Part shown: in pieces, positions 7,261-14,560 of the stretch
Position numbering within the stretch: the first letter of the stretch is position 1
Layout of the letters: the number at the start of each line of letters is the position of its first letter
DNA from: a virus
Virus record (IMG/VR): IMGVR_UViG_3300048838_001106
Span: 92,270 to 156,269 of that record
Length of the DNA stretch: 64,000 bases
Reading direction: 5' to 3' (one strand)
Translations under genes and position numbers: made by a program
Notes under the pieces: model-generated
Databases searched by the model: none
Told to the model about the DNA's origin: nothing
The model's input: the letters and a program-made list of their open reading frames with translations, nothing else

Positions 7261-8357
7261 CAAGTCCTCCTGGAAGGCCGCTGCACGGCGGTGGCAACCG
7301 CAGGCAGTGCCTCGGTGTGCGCGGCATACGGCGCTGGCACTGTTTCAGCGCGCGGACCTTGTCTGTGCACTTTCTTTACTGGTATCTCTCCTCGATGCAT
7401 GTAAGCACGCATGTCCGATGCTGAGCTGGACAGCCTTGTGAGCGGGGTGGGGCCGCCCCACTGTGCGCGCTGCAAGTTCGGGAAGTAGCCAGATTTTGGA
7501 TTAGCCGCGCCCTCCTCTACGTGGATACCATGACCCGTTTGCGGAGAATACACGCCATCCGACGGGCGCGTCGGTATGAAGTCCACAACCTTTGATCTTC
7601 CGTCCGCTGTTACAGCAATGTTGTTGCCGTGACTAGACCGCTGCCATGTGTCAGCGAAGTCCTCGCTGCGAAATCCTGGGTGCGCCCGGTCTAGAGACCT
7701 ACGAAGCGCCGCCTCGTCATAGTGCGTGTTGCCGCCTGTCTGTGCGTGAGGCACGTACTCCGTGTAGTGAGTTCGATACTCCTTGCCGGTGACTGGACTG
7801 GTGACCGTCTTTGCGCCGTACAGCTCTGTAAGAGGATTGTCCTCCTTGGCGAAGCGGCGTTGCGATGCCTGCATGATTTGTTCTTTTCGCCTCACGCCCT
7901 TAGGAGAGTAGATGGCCGAGTCCGGGTTGTACGTCTTGCGTGCGACCAGTTGACCTTTGTGAGCCACTAGATCTGCGATGCCTTCACCGCCAGTTCCCAG
8001 GTGACCGACGTATTCCCTGGGAGAGTAGCCTCGCTGCTGCATGGTAGCTAGAAGCTGGTTCGCCTTGTCAGGAGAGGCACCTGCCTGGATGCGGTCAGGA
8101 GCAAGGCGAGTCTTTTTTAGAGGCGTTTGTGGTGCGGTGGCGCCAGGAAACGCCGCAGCAGTCTCCGCGTACGCTGAAGGCTGTGTTTCGGCTACGGTCG
8201 AAGCGTACCTAGTCGGCGCTGCTTTGTTGACATAAGATGGCTCCGTGCTCTTTAACAGAGACCGCAATATCTTTGTCTCTCGCCTGGCCGCTTCTTTTTC
8301 GAGCAGCCCTGCAGCAGCGTATACAGCGTCCATGCCGTCGAAGTAGTTTCTGGTCAT
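7260..8357 (-). CDS. kinase-fold protein, possibly inactive, with the shared N-terminal peptide
   Basis: This 365-residue protein starts MTRNYFDGMDAVYAAAGLLE, a divergent copy of the shared peptide. From about residue 115 it looks like a protein-kinase or aminoglycoside-kinase fold. It has a glycine loop LGTGGEG (120-126), a candidate ATP-binding lysine in ARKTY (K141), a hinge-like TEYVP (199-203), a catalytic-loop-like SSHGNNIAV (241-249) and VVDF (257-260) at the metal-binding site. The catalytic Asp expected before HxGN is Ser here, so it may be a pseudokinase or an unusual enzyme. The C-terminus is Pro-rich and basic. The start codon directly follows the upstream stop (TAAATG). A protein that phosphorylates or binds host targets after ejection is a reasonable guess. 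Confidence 0.7.
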   Translation of the reverse strand: MTRNYFDGMDAVYAAAGLLEKEAARRETKILRSLLKSTEPSYVNKAAPTRYASTVAETQPSAYAETAAAFPGATAPQTPLKKTRLAPDRIQAGASPDKANQLLATMQQRGYSPREYVGHLGTGGEGIADLVAHKGQLVARKTYNPDSAIYSPKGVRRKEQIMQASQRRFAKEDNPLTELYGAKTVTSPVTGKEYRTHYTEYVPHAQTGGNTHYDEAALRRSLDRAHPGFRSEDFADTWQRSSHGNNIAVTADGRSKVVDFIPTRPSDGVYSPQTGHGIHVEEGAANPKSGYFPNLQRAQWGGPTPLTRLSSSASDMRAYMHRGEIPVKKVHRQGPRAETVPAPYAAHTEALPAVATAVQRPSRRT

Positions 8358-8897
8358 TTACTTGGTCCGGGAGTACAAATAGGTAGCAGCTGCACCAGGA
8401 GCACCGACGTAGAGGGCCGCGTCAGACACGGACACGCCTTTTCTGGCCGTGTCTTTTAAGTCACGGAGCATCTTAGATCCCTTCGCCCCAACACTTTTTG
8501 CTGGCAGCCTGGCGACCTTCATTATGGTGTTGTAGCCATCACTGTAGCTGCTTTCTTTGCTGAAATGGTCGTGCAGTTTGTTTACGCCGTAAACTGTGGC
8601 GCCTATACCACCCAAGATTCCTGCGCCGGCGAGTCTTCGCCCCTTCATGGTCATCTTCCTGTTAGCGATGGCCTTGTGCCCGGCGTCTTCCATCGGAATG
8701 CCCTCGTCCACCATTTTCCTGATGGCCCTGGACGAGTCCTTGTCGCGCTTGGTGTCAACTGTCATGTTGAGGTACTTTAAGCCAGCCGCATTTGCTGCCG
8801 TGCCCCCAATGGCCGCCGCCGCACCAGGAGGCAAAGCAGATTCTTCTTGGTACGTGGCATATGCTGGCGCAGGGCCGTAGCCCAATTTTGTTGTCAT
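8358..8897 (-). CDS. hydrophobic protein with an internal copy of the shared peptide
   Basis: This 179-residue protein differs from its neighbours in carrying the shared peptide internally (SYSDGYNTIMKVARLPAKS, about residues 116-134). It is preceded by a region with two Gly/Ala-rich hydrophobic stretches (GAAAAIGGTAANAAG and LAGAGILGGIGATVYGV). After the motif come a basic helix and another hydrophobic segment (ALYVGAPGAAATYLY). The gene may be a fusion of a small membrane protein to a packaged protein, or the motif may be a cleavage point that separates two parts. No catalytic motif is seen. It abuts the 7260-8357 gene. Confidence 0.65.
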   Translation of the reverse strand: MTTKLGYGPAPAYATYQEESALPPGAAAAIGGTAANAAGLKYLNMTVDTKRDKDSSRAIRKMVDEGIPMEDAGHKAIANRKMTMKGRRLAGAGILGGIGATVYGVNKLHDHFSKESSYSDGYNTIMKVARLPAKSVGAKGSKMLRDLKDTARKGVSVSDAALYVGAPGAAATYLYSRTK

Positions 8898-8914
8898 CGT
8901 GGTTCTCGCCGTGG

Positions 8915-9406
8915 TTAGATCTCGTCAGCTGCCTGTAATCCTGCCCAGATACCGTGACGCGCCGCGCCTTCACCCGCTACACCACCTAGCAGACCTGCTA
9001 TTACGTTAGGGCTTAGCGGGATTTTGACATTTCGAATTTTAATTTCGTCTGGAAGATTCCCACGCAGAGCATGTCTGGCGATGGCCGACACCACTTGATC
9101 GGTGCCTTCTCCGGCGACTTCGCCGCCGATTGCAGCCCCAAGTTGGTACTTCAAGTCCAGATCTCTGGTGCCGTACATAGCCCCCAGTCCAGGCGCCATG
9201 CGCGCACCAACGTTAAACGGGGACAGCTTTCTGCCAGTTAGGGCGTGCGCTGCTTCTAGAGGGAACTGCGCATAGAAGCCAGCGGACCGGCCAGCCACAG
9301 CGTCTTCGGTAGCTTTGTCCAAATCAGGGCCGAAAGGCCAGGCGGCTGTTTTTGTTGGGAGGCCCGCGTGCGCCAGCACCAGATTGAACCCTGTATGATA
9401 CGTCAC
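8915..9406 (-). CDS. Gly-rich protein with the shared N-terminal peptide
   Basis: This 163-residue protein starts (GTG) with MTYHTGFNLVLAHAGLPTKT followed by AA, the shared peptide. The body is Gly/Ala-rich with several hydrophobic segments (LGAAIGGEVAGEG, VIAGLLGGVAGEG). It resembles the glycine-zipper segments in many virion proteins of this phage. GGAGCAAGGGC precedes the GTG. It is the first gene of the six-gene - strand run, and a divergent + gene begins 129 bases away. A membrane-active or core-packaged role is likely, but no family is recognised. Confidence 0.65.
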   Translation of the reverse strand: MTYHTGFNLVLAHAGLPTKTAAWPFGPDLDKATEDAVAGRSAGFYAQFPLEAAHALTGRKLSPFNVGARMAPGLGAMYGTRDLDLKYQLGAAIGGEVAGEGTDQVVSAIARHALRGNLPDEIKIRNVKIPLSPNVIAGLLGGVAGEGAARHGIWAGLQAADEI

Positions 9407-9534
9407 GCCCTTGCTCCGTAGCTGCGGTAAAACATCGCCAGCTTACTTGCGTGGGCCTCGTGCGTCAACGCGTCTGCACATCAATAGAAAACAACCTCAT
9501 ACTGTGGCACAAGAAAGCTCACACGGAGAATCAT

Positions 9535-10257
9535 ATGACGATCGAGGACAATTTAAGAAAAATGTTTGAGACAGTAAACGCGAAGGAGGGACTCAAGCCG
9601 GGTCAATGGATGGAAGAACCCGACTATCTTGTGTTTGAGGCGCACGGATTTACGTGCGCTATTGTTCGTAGAAGCGGCACAGGGCATCTCTGCGGCTACG
9701 TGGTGCTGGACCACGACCACCCATGGGTACGGGAGCAAGATCCTTATGTCAATGTGCACGGCGGACTGACGTGTTTGAAGGAAATGTATTGGAGCGATGG
9801 CAAAACAGTGGCGGGGTTCGACTGCGCACACTCAGGGGATGTGCTGCCGTCAATGTCTAATGGCGGATGGCTGTCGTCTCCTTATGGTGAGTCATACAAA
9901 GACATTACGTATGTGCAACGTCATACAACGTGTCTGGCGCAACAAGCAAGAGACGCCGTACCAGCGCTCTTCTCTATAGAGTCCTCGGACATAGCCGTCG
10001 TCAAAGAAATCACACAGCGCATCGTGAACACAACACAGACAGATGAAGACAATACAGCACACATCAACACACTGCGTGGAGTGACTAACAGAGTCACCGA
10101 GGTCACCGGAGGACGCACAGCGGAGAACATGGTGTTGCGCCAAACGCTAGGGATGCTGGAATGCGCCATCGAAGGACTTGACGCAGACGAGGCAGTCGAC
10201 GCACCTCATTCAGTAGTAGAGTATCTTCAAACGTTCCTGGACGAGATCATGAGTTAG
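9535..10257 (+). CDS. conserved phage protein of unknown function
   Basis: This 240-residue protein contains GYVVLDHDHPWVREQDPY, VNVHGGLTCL and GFDCAHSGDVLPSM, then YKDITYVQRHTTCLAQQ. From memory, this series (G-Y-V-x-x-x-x-x-H-P, V-H-G-G-L-T, G-F-D-C-A-H-x-G-D, Y-x-D-x-x-Y-V) is a widespread phage family without known function. The conserved Asp, His and Cys residues look like a metal or catalytic site. The C-terminal 90 residues are helical. The frame is open from 9451, but the ATG at 9535 follows ACGGAGAATCAT and is the likely start. It heads a + strand run divergent from the effector cassette. Confidence 0.75.
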   Translation: MTIEDNLRKMFETVNAKEGLKPGQWMEEPDYLVFEAHGFTCAIVRRSGTGHLCGYVVLDHDHPWVREQDPYVNVHGGLTCLKEMYWSDGKTVAGFDCAHSGDVLPSMSNGGWLSSPYGESYKDITYVQRHTTCLAQQARDAVPALFSIESSDIAVVKEITQRIVNTTQTDEDNTAHINTLRGVTNRVTEVTGGRTAENMVLRQTLGMLECAIEGLDADEAVDAPHSVVEYLQTFLDEIMS

Positions 10258-10347
10258 CTTGCTGAGTTTTTTAGCGCACAGCGCATTATTTTGACTTTCG
10301 TGGTAAAAGATTTCCCGTTAATGAACTAGATTTATTGTGAGGGTATT

Positions 10348-10656
10348 ATGTGGATTATGCAGATAGGCATCTTTGTGCTTGGTGCCGCCGCAGGCGCGCT
10401 AATCGTACTGCGACACACGATGCGGATGGAAAGAGAAACAGCAGCTGCCGTGGAGAGGTTGTCAGCCATCGCCAGAGGAGCAATTCGAAGAGCAGACTTT
10501 TATGGGAGAAGCTGGGGGCGCATGGCCAGGAAACTACCTCCCGACGAGTGTATGGCCGAGATGATGACGTACTATGATGACGCGCCACCGGACGTCAGGG
10601 CTGAAATAGACAACGTGCTGTGCAACGCGTGGCCGAGCCGAGAAAAACCGAATTGA
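10348..10656 (+). CDS. small single-pass membrane protein
   Basis: This 102-residue protein has one N-terminal membrane segment (MQIGIFVLGAAAGALIVL, about residues 4-21), then a basic helical domain outside it (residues 22-60) and an acidic end. GAGGG precedes the ATG. The topology resembles an inner-membrane spanin, but it is short and lacks a long coiled coil. Its end overlaps the start of the RlpA-like gene, so the two are probably made together and may act at the envelope. Confidence 0.6.
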   Translation: MWIMQIGIFVLGAAAGALIVLRHTMRMERETAAAVERLSAIARGAIRRADFYGRSWGRMARKLPPDECMAEMMTYYDDAPPDVRAEIDNVLCNAWPSREKPN

Positions 10657-11108
10657 TAGAGAAAATATTAGTCATAGTGCTGGCCATGAATGTTCAATGG
10701 GGGTCAGTCGATGTGCCGGCGTTACCAGAAATGACAGTTCAACACACCGGACTAGCCTCATGGTACGGCAGCGGAGTGAAAAACGACTACGGGCTGCACG
10801 GAAGTATAACTGCAACCGGTGAGCCGTTTGATCCGTCAAAAAAAACGTGCGCTATGCGGGCGGCTCCATTGCGTAGAGCCGTGTTGGTAAGGCTGACACG
10901 CACGGGACACAAGACATGGTGCCTTGTTAATGACCGTGGACCTTACGGGGCCTTAGACGATGAGGGCCTGTGGATTACCAAATTTTCTAGAGAGGACCCT
11001 GGAGAGTGGCGCGGCGTTATCGATCTCAGTCGGGCAACTGCCGTGGCTTTAGGGTTTGACTTTCAAAGAGGACTCGAGCAAGTCGAGATTCTATACACGA
11101 CACACTGA
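10620..11108 (+). CDS. RlpA-like double-psi beta-barrel protein
   Basis: This 162-residue protein has a basic N-terminus, a hydrophobic stretch (IEKILVIVLAMNVQWG) that may be a signal peptide or anchor, and an RlpA-like domain. Key elements are GLASWYGSG, TATGEPFD, VNDRGPYGA and IDLSRATAVALGF. RlpA proteins are septal lytic transglycosylases that cut peptidoglycan stripped of its stem peptides. The Asp of the NDRGP motif and the Asp of GEPFD are present, but the conserved AAH histidine is absent (CAMRAAP instead), so catalysis may differ or be lost. The start is uncertain: GTG at 10620, GTG at 10629 or TTG at 10653 are possible. A wall-degrading or wall-binding role at entry, superinfection or lysis is likely. 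Confidence 0.75.
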   Translation: MQRVAEPRKTELIEKILVIVLAMNVQWGSVDVPALPEMTVQHTGLASWYGSGVKNDYGLHGSITATGEPFDPSKKTCAMRAAPLRRAVLVRLTRTGHKTWCLVNDRGPYGALDDEGLWITKFSREDPGEWRGVIDLSRATAVALGFDFQRGLEQVEILYTTH

Positions 11109-11127
11109 AACGGCCATGGAGGCTTTA

Positions 11128-11358
11128 ATGGACAGACCTGACCCCGTCGATATCTTCGTTAAGACTTTGCGAGACGCGCGTCTTCTAAAGAAGATGACAC
11201 AGAGAGAAGTGGCCGATCGAATCGGAGTCACCACGCAAACTTTCTCTAACTGGGAAACAGAGTCATCTGTGCCACGATTCGATAACGCGTTGAAATGGGC
11301 TGCCCTTATGGGATATGACGTACGTCTGACTACCAGGAAGCAGCATGACGAACATTGA
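11128..11358 (+). CDS. Cro/XRE-family DNA-binding regulator
   Basis: This 76-residue protein is almost entirely one XRE-type helix-turn-helix domain. It reads FVKTLRDARLLKKMTQREVA, then DRIGVTTQTFSNWETESSVP, then FDNALKWAALMGYDVRL. The frame opens at 11056, but the ATG at 11128 follows GGAGG at five bases and is preferred. Such proteins bind palindromic operators as dimers. It lies directly upstream of the CsrA-like gene, so the pair may form a regulatory unit. Its operator is not identified; candidates include the GTTTAC/GTAAAC palindromes. Confidence 0.8.
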   Translation: MDRPDPVDIFVKTLRDARLLKKMTQREVADRIGVTTQTFSNWETESSVPRFDNALKWAALMGYDVRLTTRKQHDEH

Positions 11359-11417
11359 CGAGTTGATCAGAGGCAACCGCGTCGCCTATTCACAGTGGGT
11401 GGAAACCAGGAGAAGTC

Positions 11418-11735
11418 ATGCTAACGCTGACAAGGAAAGAAGGGCAGTGTATTATCCTGCATGCCCCGATGGAGACCGTAATAATCACATTGAAAAGCAC
11501 CAGGAGAGGACAGGCACGCCTGGGTGTGCTGGCGCCGAAATACGTCGACATTCATCGCGATGACACTGACGAGTTCCTCCCGCCCAACAGAATCTACACG
11601 TCAATTGAGCACTGCCCGAGGTGCGGTGGCACGCACAGGTCAGTCGAGATAACAGTCCTGAAGCAGAGCTCCTCCAGCGCTGCGCGTCAATTCTTCACCT
11701 CGTGTCCTGAAACCGGACACCCTGTCATCCTATGA
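11418..11735 (+). CDS. CsrA/RsmA-like RNA-binding domain fused to a zinc-ribbon
   Basis: Residues 1-50 align with the RNA-binding regulator CsrA. They begin MLTLTRKEGQCIILHAP, continue LKSTRRGQARLGVLAPK, and end YVDIHRDD. CsrA contacts its GGA-containing RNA hairpins with Leu4, Arg6 and Arg7 in strand 1 and Val42 and Arg44 near the end. Here these are Leu, Arg, Lys, Ile and Arg, so RNA binding is likely kept. Residues 60-105 form a C-terminal extension with CPRCGG and a later SCPETGH, probably a zinc ribbon that CsrA lacks. The ribosome site is AGGAGA. It could control phage leader hairpins or compete with host CsrA. The fusion is unusual. Confidence 0.75.
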   Translation: MLTLTRKEGQCIILHAPMETVIITLKSTRRGQARLGVLAPKYVDIHRDDTDEFLPPNRIYTSIEHCPRCGGTHRSVEITVLKQSSSSAARQFFTSCPETGHPVIL

Positions 11736-12007
11736 TTGAACACGACACGTCATTTATGGCGCTTTTTCGAGGAAGAGATGCCATCAGGTTTGAGCTTCTA
11801 CTTCTGGAACGTGTAGAGAGAGGAGAAGTTATCGACGCTGTTTTTCGCGGTTGGGTACGCGTGGACGCAGCCCATTCTAAGCTTGAAATAACACGCAAAG
11901 GCAGAGAGCACCTGGCAAAGCTCGCTGATAGAGACGTCGTTGTTGTAACATCAAATAACACGGAGATATCCAATGAAACATCGGTACACCTGGTGCCCGA
12001 ATTGTAA
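11732..12007 (+). CDS. small hypothetical protein
   Basis: This 91-residue protein has two halves: a helical segment (MALFRGRDAIRFELLLLERV) and a strand-rich part with KLEITRKGREHLAKLADRDV. The sequence LEITRKGREHL resembles the wing of a winged-helix DNA-binding domain, so a regulator is possible. Its ATG overlaps the stop of the CsrA-like gene (ATGA) and it has no clear ribosome site, which indicates translational coupling. Its end overlaps the next small gene by 35 bases. Confidence 0.55.
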   Translation: MIEHDTSFMALFRGRDAIRFELLLLERVERGEVIDAVFRGWVRVDAAHSKLEITRKGREHLAKLADRDVVVVTSNNTEISNETSVHLVPEL

Positions 12008-12182
12008 GAACTTGACCGCCTATTATGGGATTGAGATTTCGTCGCAAAAAGTCGTCTGCTTCGCATGCGACTTGATACTTGACGAGCAGCCCCCGCTGGT
12101 AGTTTCTCCAAAAGAAGATGCCGCGCTCATGAAGAACGCGGCAGAGAAACTTAAGGAAGAGTTGGAGGAGTACGAGTTTTAA
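11973..12182 (+). CDS. small zinc-ribbon protein
   Basis: This 69-residue protein has WCPNCKNLTAYYG and VVCFACDLILDEQ, two CxxC pairs about 16 residues apart, a typical zinc ribbon, and then an acidic helical tail. GGAG precedes the ATG. It ends at a convergent - strand gene. Such ribbons often bind nucleic acid or a polymerase subunit. The neighbouring CsrA-like protein also carries a ribbon, so a shared regulatory partner is possible but not shown. Confidence 0.7.
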   Translation: MKHRYTWCPNCKNLTAYYGIEISSQKVVCFACDLILDEQPPLVVSPKEDAALMKNAAEKLKEELEEYEF

Positions 12183-12904
12183 TTGTAGCTAGGCGGTACG
12201 GCACGCACATTCGTAGTCGTCTGTGTAAGGCCCGTAGCTTCTTCGAATAGAACTTCAGCAAGAACCACAAAGGAGAACACAGGCCCTGCCTCTTCAAGGT
12301 ATACTCCGACGGCAGTCGCCAACTGAGCTTCCGTAAGTGCAACGGCTTCTCCTGTGTCGGCCGCGTCTCCAAAGACGAGCAGCGTCTTCAAAGCACCGTC
12401 GTCATTGACAGCCAACACGTGTGCATAGCGGTCACTGGCGGTTGCCAGGCTTCCAACCATGGCGGCACCATCTTTGTCTAGCTGTGCGGTGAGCGTAGAG
12501 CTCACGGCAGCTTCTACTTCAAAGTAGGCGCCGTCCACGTAGATTTCACCGGCTGCGATGTCGACACGGCGCGTGGCCACGGTAGATGCTGCGGTGGGGT
12601 TTTCGATAGCAAGACCCGAAGCGACGCGGTTTGCGGCCCAGCGAGTAACATCAGCGGTAGCGACCTGAGCCTCTACAGAAGCCGTGTATCGGTCCACAGC
12701 AGTGTTTACCGTAAACAGAGGGTTGCCATCACTGTCAGTGCGAGCACGAAGCTCGTTGAGCTGCTTTTCAAGGCGCATCAAGGTGATGGACTCGATTGTG
12801 AATTGCTTGGTCTCGCCAGCTGGGAGACGCCCTTGGAACTGGCTCCACGGCTCGTGAATACCAGAGTCTGTGGTACCGAGATTTGTAATTGTCAGAAGAG
12901 GCAT
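12179..12904 (-). CDS. putative virion or fibre-associated protein
   Basis: This 241-residue protein begins MPLLTITNLGTTDSGIHEPW. The beginning is strand-rich, followed by a helical segment (LMRLEKQLNELRARTDSDG) and then an Ala/Thr-rich, strand-rich body. The composition matches phage structural proteins. The frame opens at 12931, but the ATG at 12904 follows CGGAG and is preferred. It is a lone - strand gene among + genes and has its own candidate promoter at 12947-12975. No family is recognised; a decoration or fibre protein is possible. Confidence 0.6.
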   Translation of the reverse strand: MPLLTITNLGTTDSGIHEPWSQFQGRLPAGETKQFTIESITLMRLEKQLNELRARTDSDGNPLFTVNTAVDRYTASVEAQVATADVTRWAANRVASGLAIENPTAASTVATRRVDIAAGEIYVDGAYFEVEAAVSSTLTAQLDKDGAAMVGSLATASDRYAHVLAVNDDGALKTLLVFGDAADTGEAVALTEAQLATAVGVYLEEAGPVFSFVVLAEVLFEEATGLTQTTTNVRAVPPSYN

Positions 12905-12946
12905 ATATGAGCTCCGAGTTTGGTCGAACAAGAGTTGTAATGTAAC

Positions 12947-12975
12947 GTTATACCTAGCAGCCCCTGGTTAGGCAA
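12947..12975 (-). promoter_or_regulatory. sigma70-like promoter candidate, - strand
   Basis: On the - strand, TTGCCT (12970-12975), 17 bases and TATAAC (12947-12952) precede the 12904 gene. The call rests on spacing and similarity only. Confidence 0.4.
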
Positions 12976-12981
12976 GTCCAG

Positions 12982-13215
12982 ATGACAGATGAAGAAGTGC
13001 AGTTCTTAATTAGCGTTGGGTTCACAGAAGTGGGCCGGACAAACTGTTATGTGTGCGATTCATTACAAACCGGTCGCGTGGTTTACATGGAATACGATCG
13101 CCGACACAAACGCTGGACACTGACCGAGATAGACGAGGCGCGCAATGTCGTTACGCGCACAGAGCGAAGCAACAATGCAGTTGCTCTGTGGCAAGACTTA
13201 CTGTTTAATCCGTGA
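12982..13215 (+). CDS. small hypothetical protein
   Basis: This 77-residue strand-rich protein has CYVCDSLQTGRVVYMEYD near its start and a later HKRWTLTEID. The pair of Cys residues could bind metal, but no second pair is present. It lies 47 bases upstream of the helicase gene and is divergent from the 12904 gene. No family is recognised. Its ribosome site is weak. Confidence 0.55.
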   Translation: MTDEEVQFLISVGFTEVGRTNCYVCDSLQTGRVVYMEYDRRHKRWTLTEIDEARNVVTRTERSNNAVALWQDLLFNP

Positions 13216-13261
13216 CAACTTTTTCCGCCGTGCGCGGCATAAACTAACCAAAGGGATAGCC

Positions 13262-14548
13262 ATGCTATCATCACCCGCCGAGGTGTTGAACGAACAACAA
13301 CTCGATGTATTACTGGAATTGGACAAGTTCGCTAAAGCAGACAGCCCGCATAGGGTCTTCGGCCTATTTGGGTACGCAGGCACTGGAAAATCCACAGTGC
13401 TTAGCTTCTTTGGACAGGCAGCGTCTGCCAGGAAACACAGCATAGTGTTCGCAGCGCCCACTCACAAAGCCGTGTCTGTGCTGCAGCACATGGCTGACCC
13501 CGAAGTCATAGCGCCTCAGCACAACAACTTTCAGACAGTGGCTAAGCTGCTGAACATGAAAGCAGTAGTAGATGAAGAAGGGCACCGTCAATTCAGGCCG
13601 GTTGTCGATCGATGGACCGACGCAAGGATATCTAAGTACGACATGGTCATCATTGACGAGTGCTCGATGATCAACAAAGACGTGTACCAGTGGCTCATGG
13701 AAGCCCAGGAGGCATTAGGGTTTCGTATCATCTTCGTAGGAGACCCGCTGCAACTCCCGCCAGTCCGAGAAGAAAACCTAAACAACGGGCGCTCGCTGGC
13801 GTTTGATGTCGAAAAGCAGGTTACGCTGACGCAGGTAGAGAGGTTTTCTGGTGACATCGCAAAAGTCGTGTCTCAGGTGCGGCGATGCATTGGGGAGGGC
13901 GTGGCGCCAGTGTTCAAGAACAGCGAGACCACGATTCGCCATGGCGGGTCATCGTCCTTCCTGCACGCATACCTTGAATATGCGGATACCGGACAGATCA
14001 TCGCATACCGAAACGAGATGGTTGTTAATGCCAACAACTGGGTTAGGAAGAAGATATTCGGAGAAAACGCGCCCGCGTTTGTACCTGGAGAGCGTATCGT
14101 GGCGGCGGACACCACGCTGCACTGGCATGTGCACCAGGAGTTCAAGGTGAGTGACGCCGAGCGCGTCAAGCACGACAAGACAGGATTGATGTGTTGGCGT
14201 CTGAAGTTCGAAGGCAGCTTCATGGAGGTCTACACTATGGACAAGGAGCAGAAACCAGCACTGAAAGCCCGGCTAGATGCCATAAAGGCAGACATCAACA
14301 CCATCAAGACCAACAATCCAAAAGCGTCGGTAGCCGCTAAGTGGGATGAGTTCTACACACTGAAGGACCTGTATCCAGAGTTCAGACCTGGCTACGCGCA
14401 GACTATTCACGCTTCACAGGGGTCTACGTACAAACAGGTCTTTGTGATGGAAAGAGACATTTCCAGGATTAAACGCGACAAGGACTTCTATGGGAAAATG
14501 CTGTACGTTGCGTATTCAAGAGCATCTCAAATGGTCCACGTTTTGTGA
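13262..14548 (+). CDS. dda: Dda-type SF1 DNA helicase
   Basis: This 428-residue protein is a complete superfamily 1B helicase of the phage T4 Dda / RecD type. Motif I is GYAGTGKST (37-45). APTHKAVSVL is motif Ia, IIDECSM is motif II (Walker B) and VGDPLQLPPV is motif III. TIHASQGSTYKQVFV is motif V-like and LYVAYSRAS is motif VI. T4 Dda moves 5' to 3', starts replication and strips proteins from DNA. The frame opens at 13145, but the ATG at 13262 follows AAGGGA and gives the usual Dda length. The endolysin gene follows closely. I expect a role in phage DNA replication or recombination. Confidence 0.88.
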   Translation: MLSSPAEVLNEQQLDVLLELDKFAKADSPHRVFGLFGYAGTGKSTVLSFFGQAASARKHSIVFAAPTHKAVSVLQHMADPEVIAPQHNNFQTVAKLLNMKAVVDEEGHRQFRPVVDRWTDARISKYDMVIIDECSMINKDVYQWLMEAQEALGFRIIFVGDPLQLPPVREENLNNGRSLAFDVEKQVTLTQVERFSGDIAKVVSQVRRCIGEGVAPVFKNSETTIRHGGSSSFLHAYLEYADTGQIIAYRNEMVVNANNWVRKKIFGENAPAFVPGERIVAADTTLHWHVHQEFKVSDAERVKHDKTGLMCWRLKFEGSFMEVYTMDKEQKPALKARLDAIKADINTIKTNNPKASVAAKWDEFYTLKDLYPEFRPGYAQTIHASQGSTYKQVFVMERDISRIKRDKDFYGKMLYVAYSRASQMVHVL

Positions 14549-14560
14549 GGAGCAGCGCGA

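Noticed and set aside
11345-11563. A 72-residue open frame between the XRE and CsrA-like genes
   Set aside because: It overlaps the CsrA-like gene by 146 bases in another frame, and its second half has no plausible protein character. Its AGGAAG site is the only support.
13145-13261. Upstream extension of the helicase
   Set aside because: It overlaps the 12982 gene and lacks a ribosome site. The ATG at 13262 has AAGGGA.
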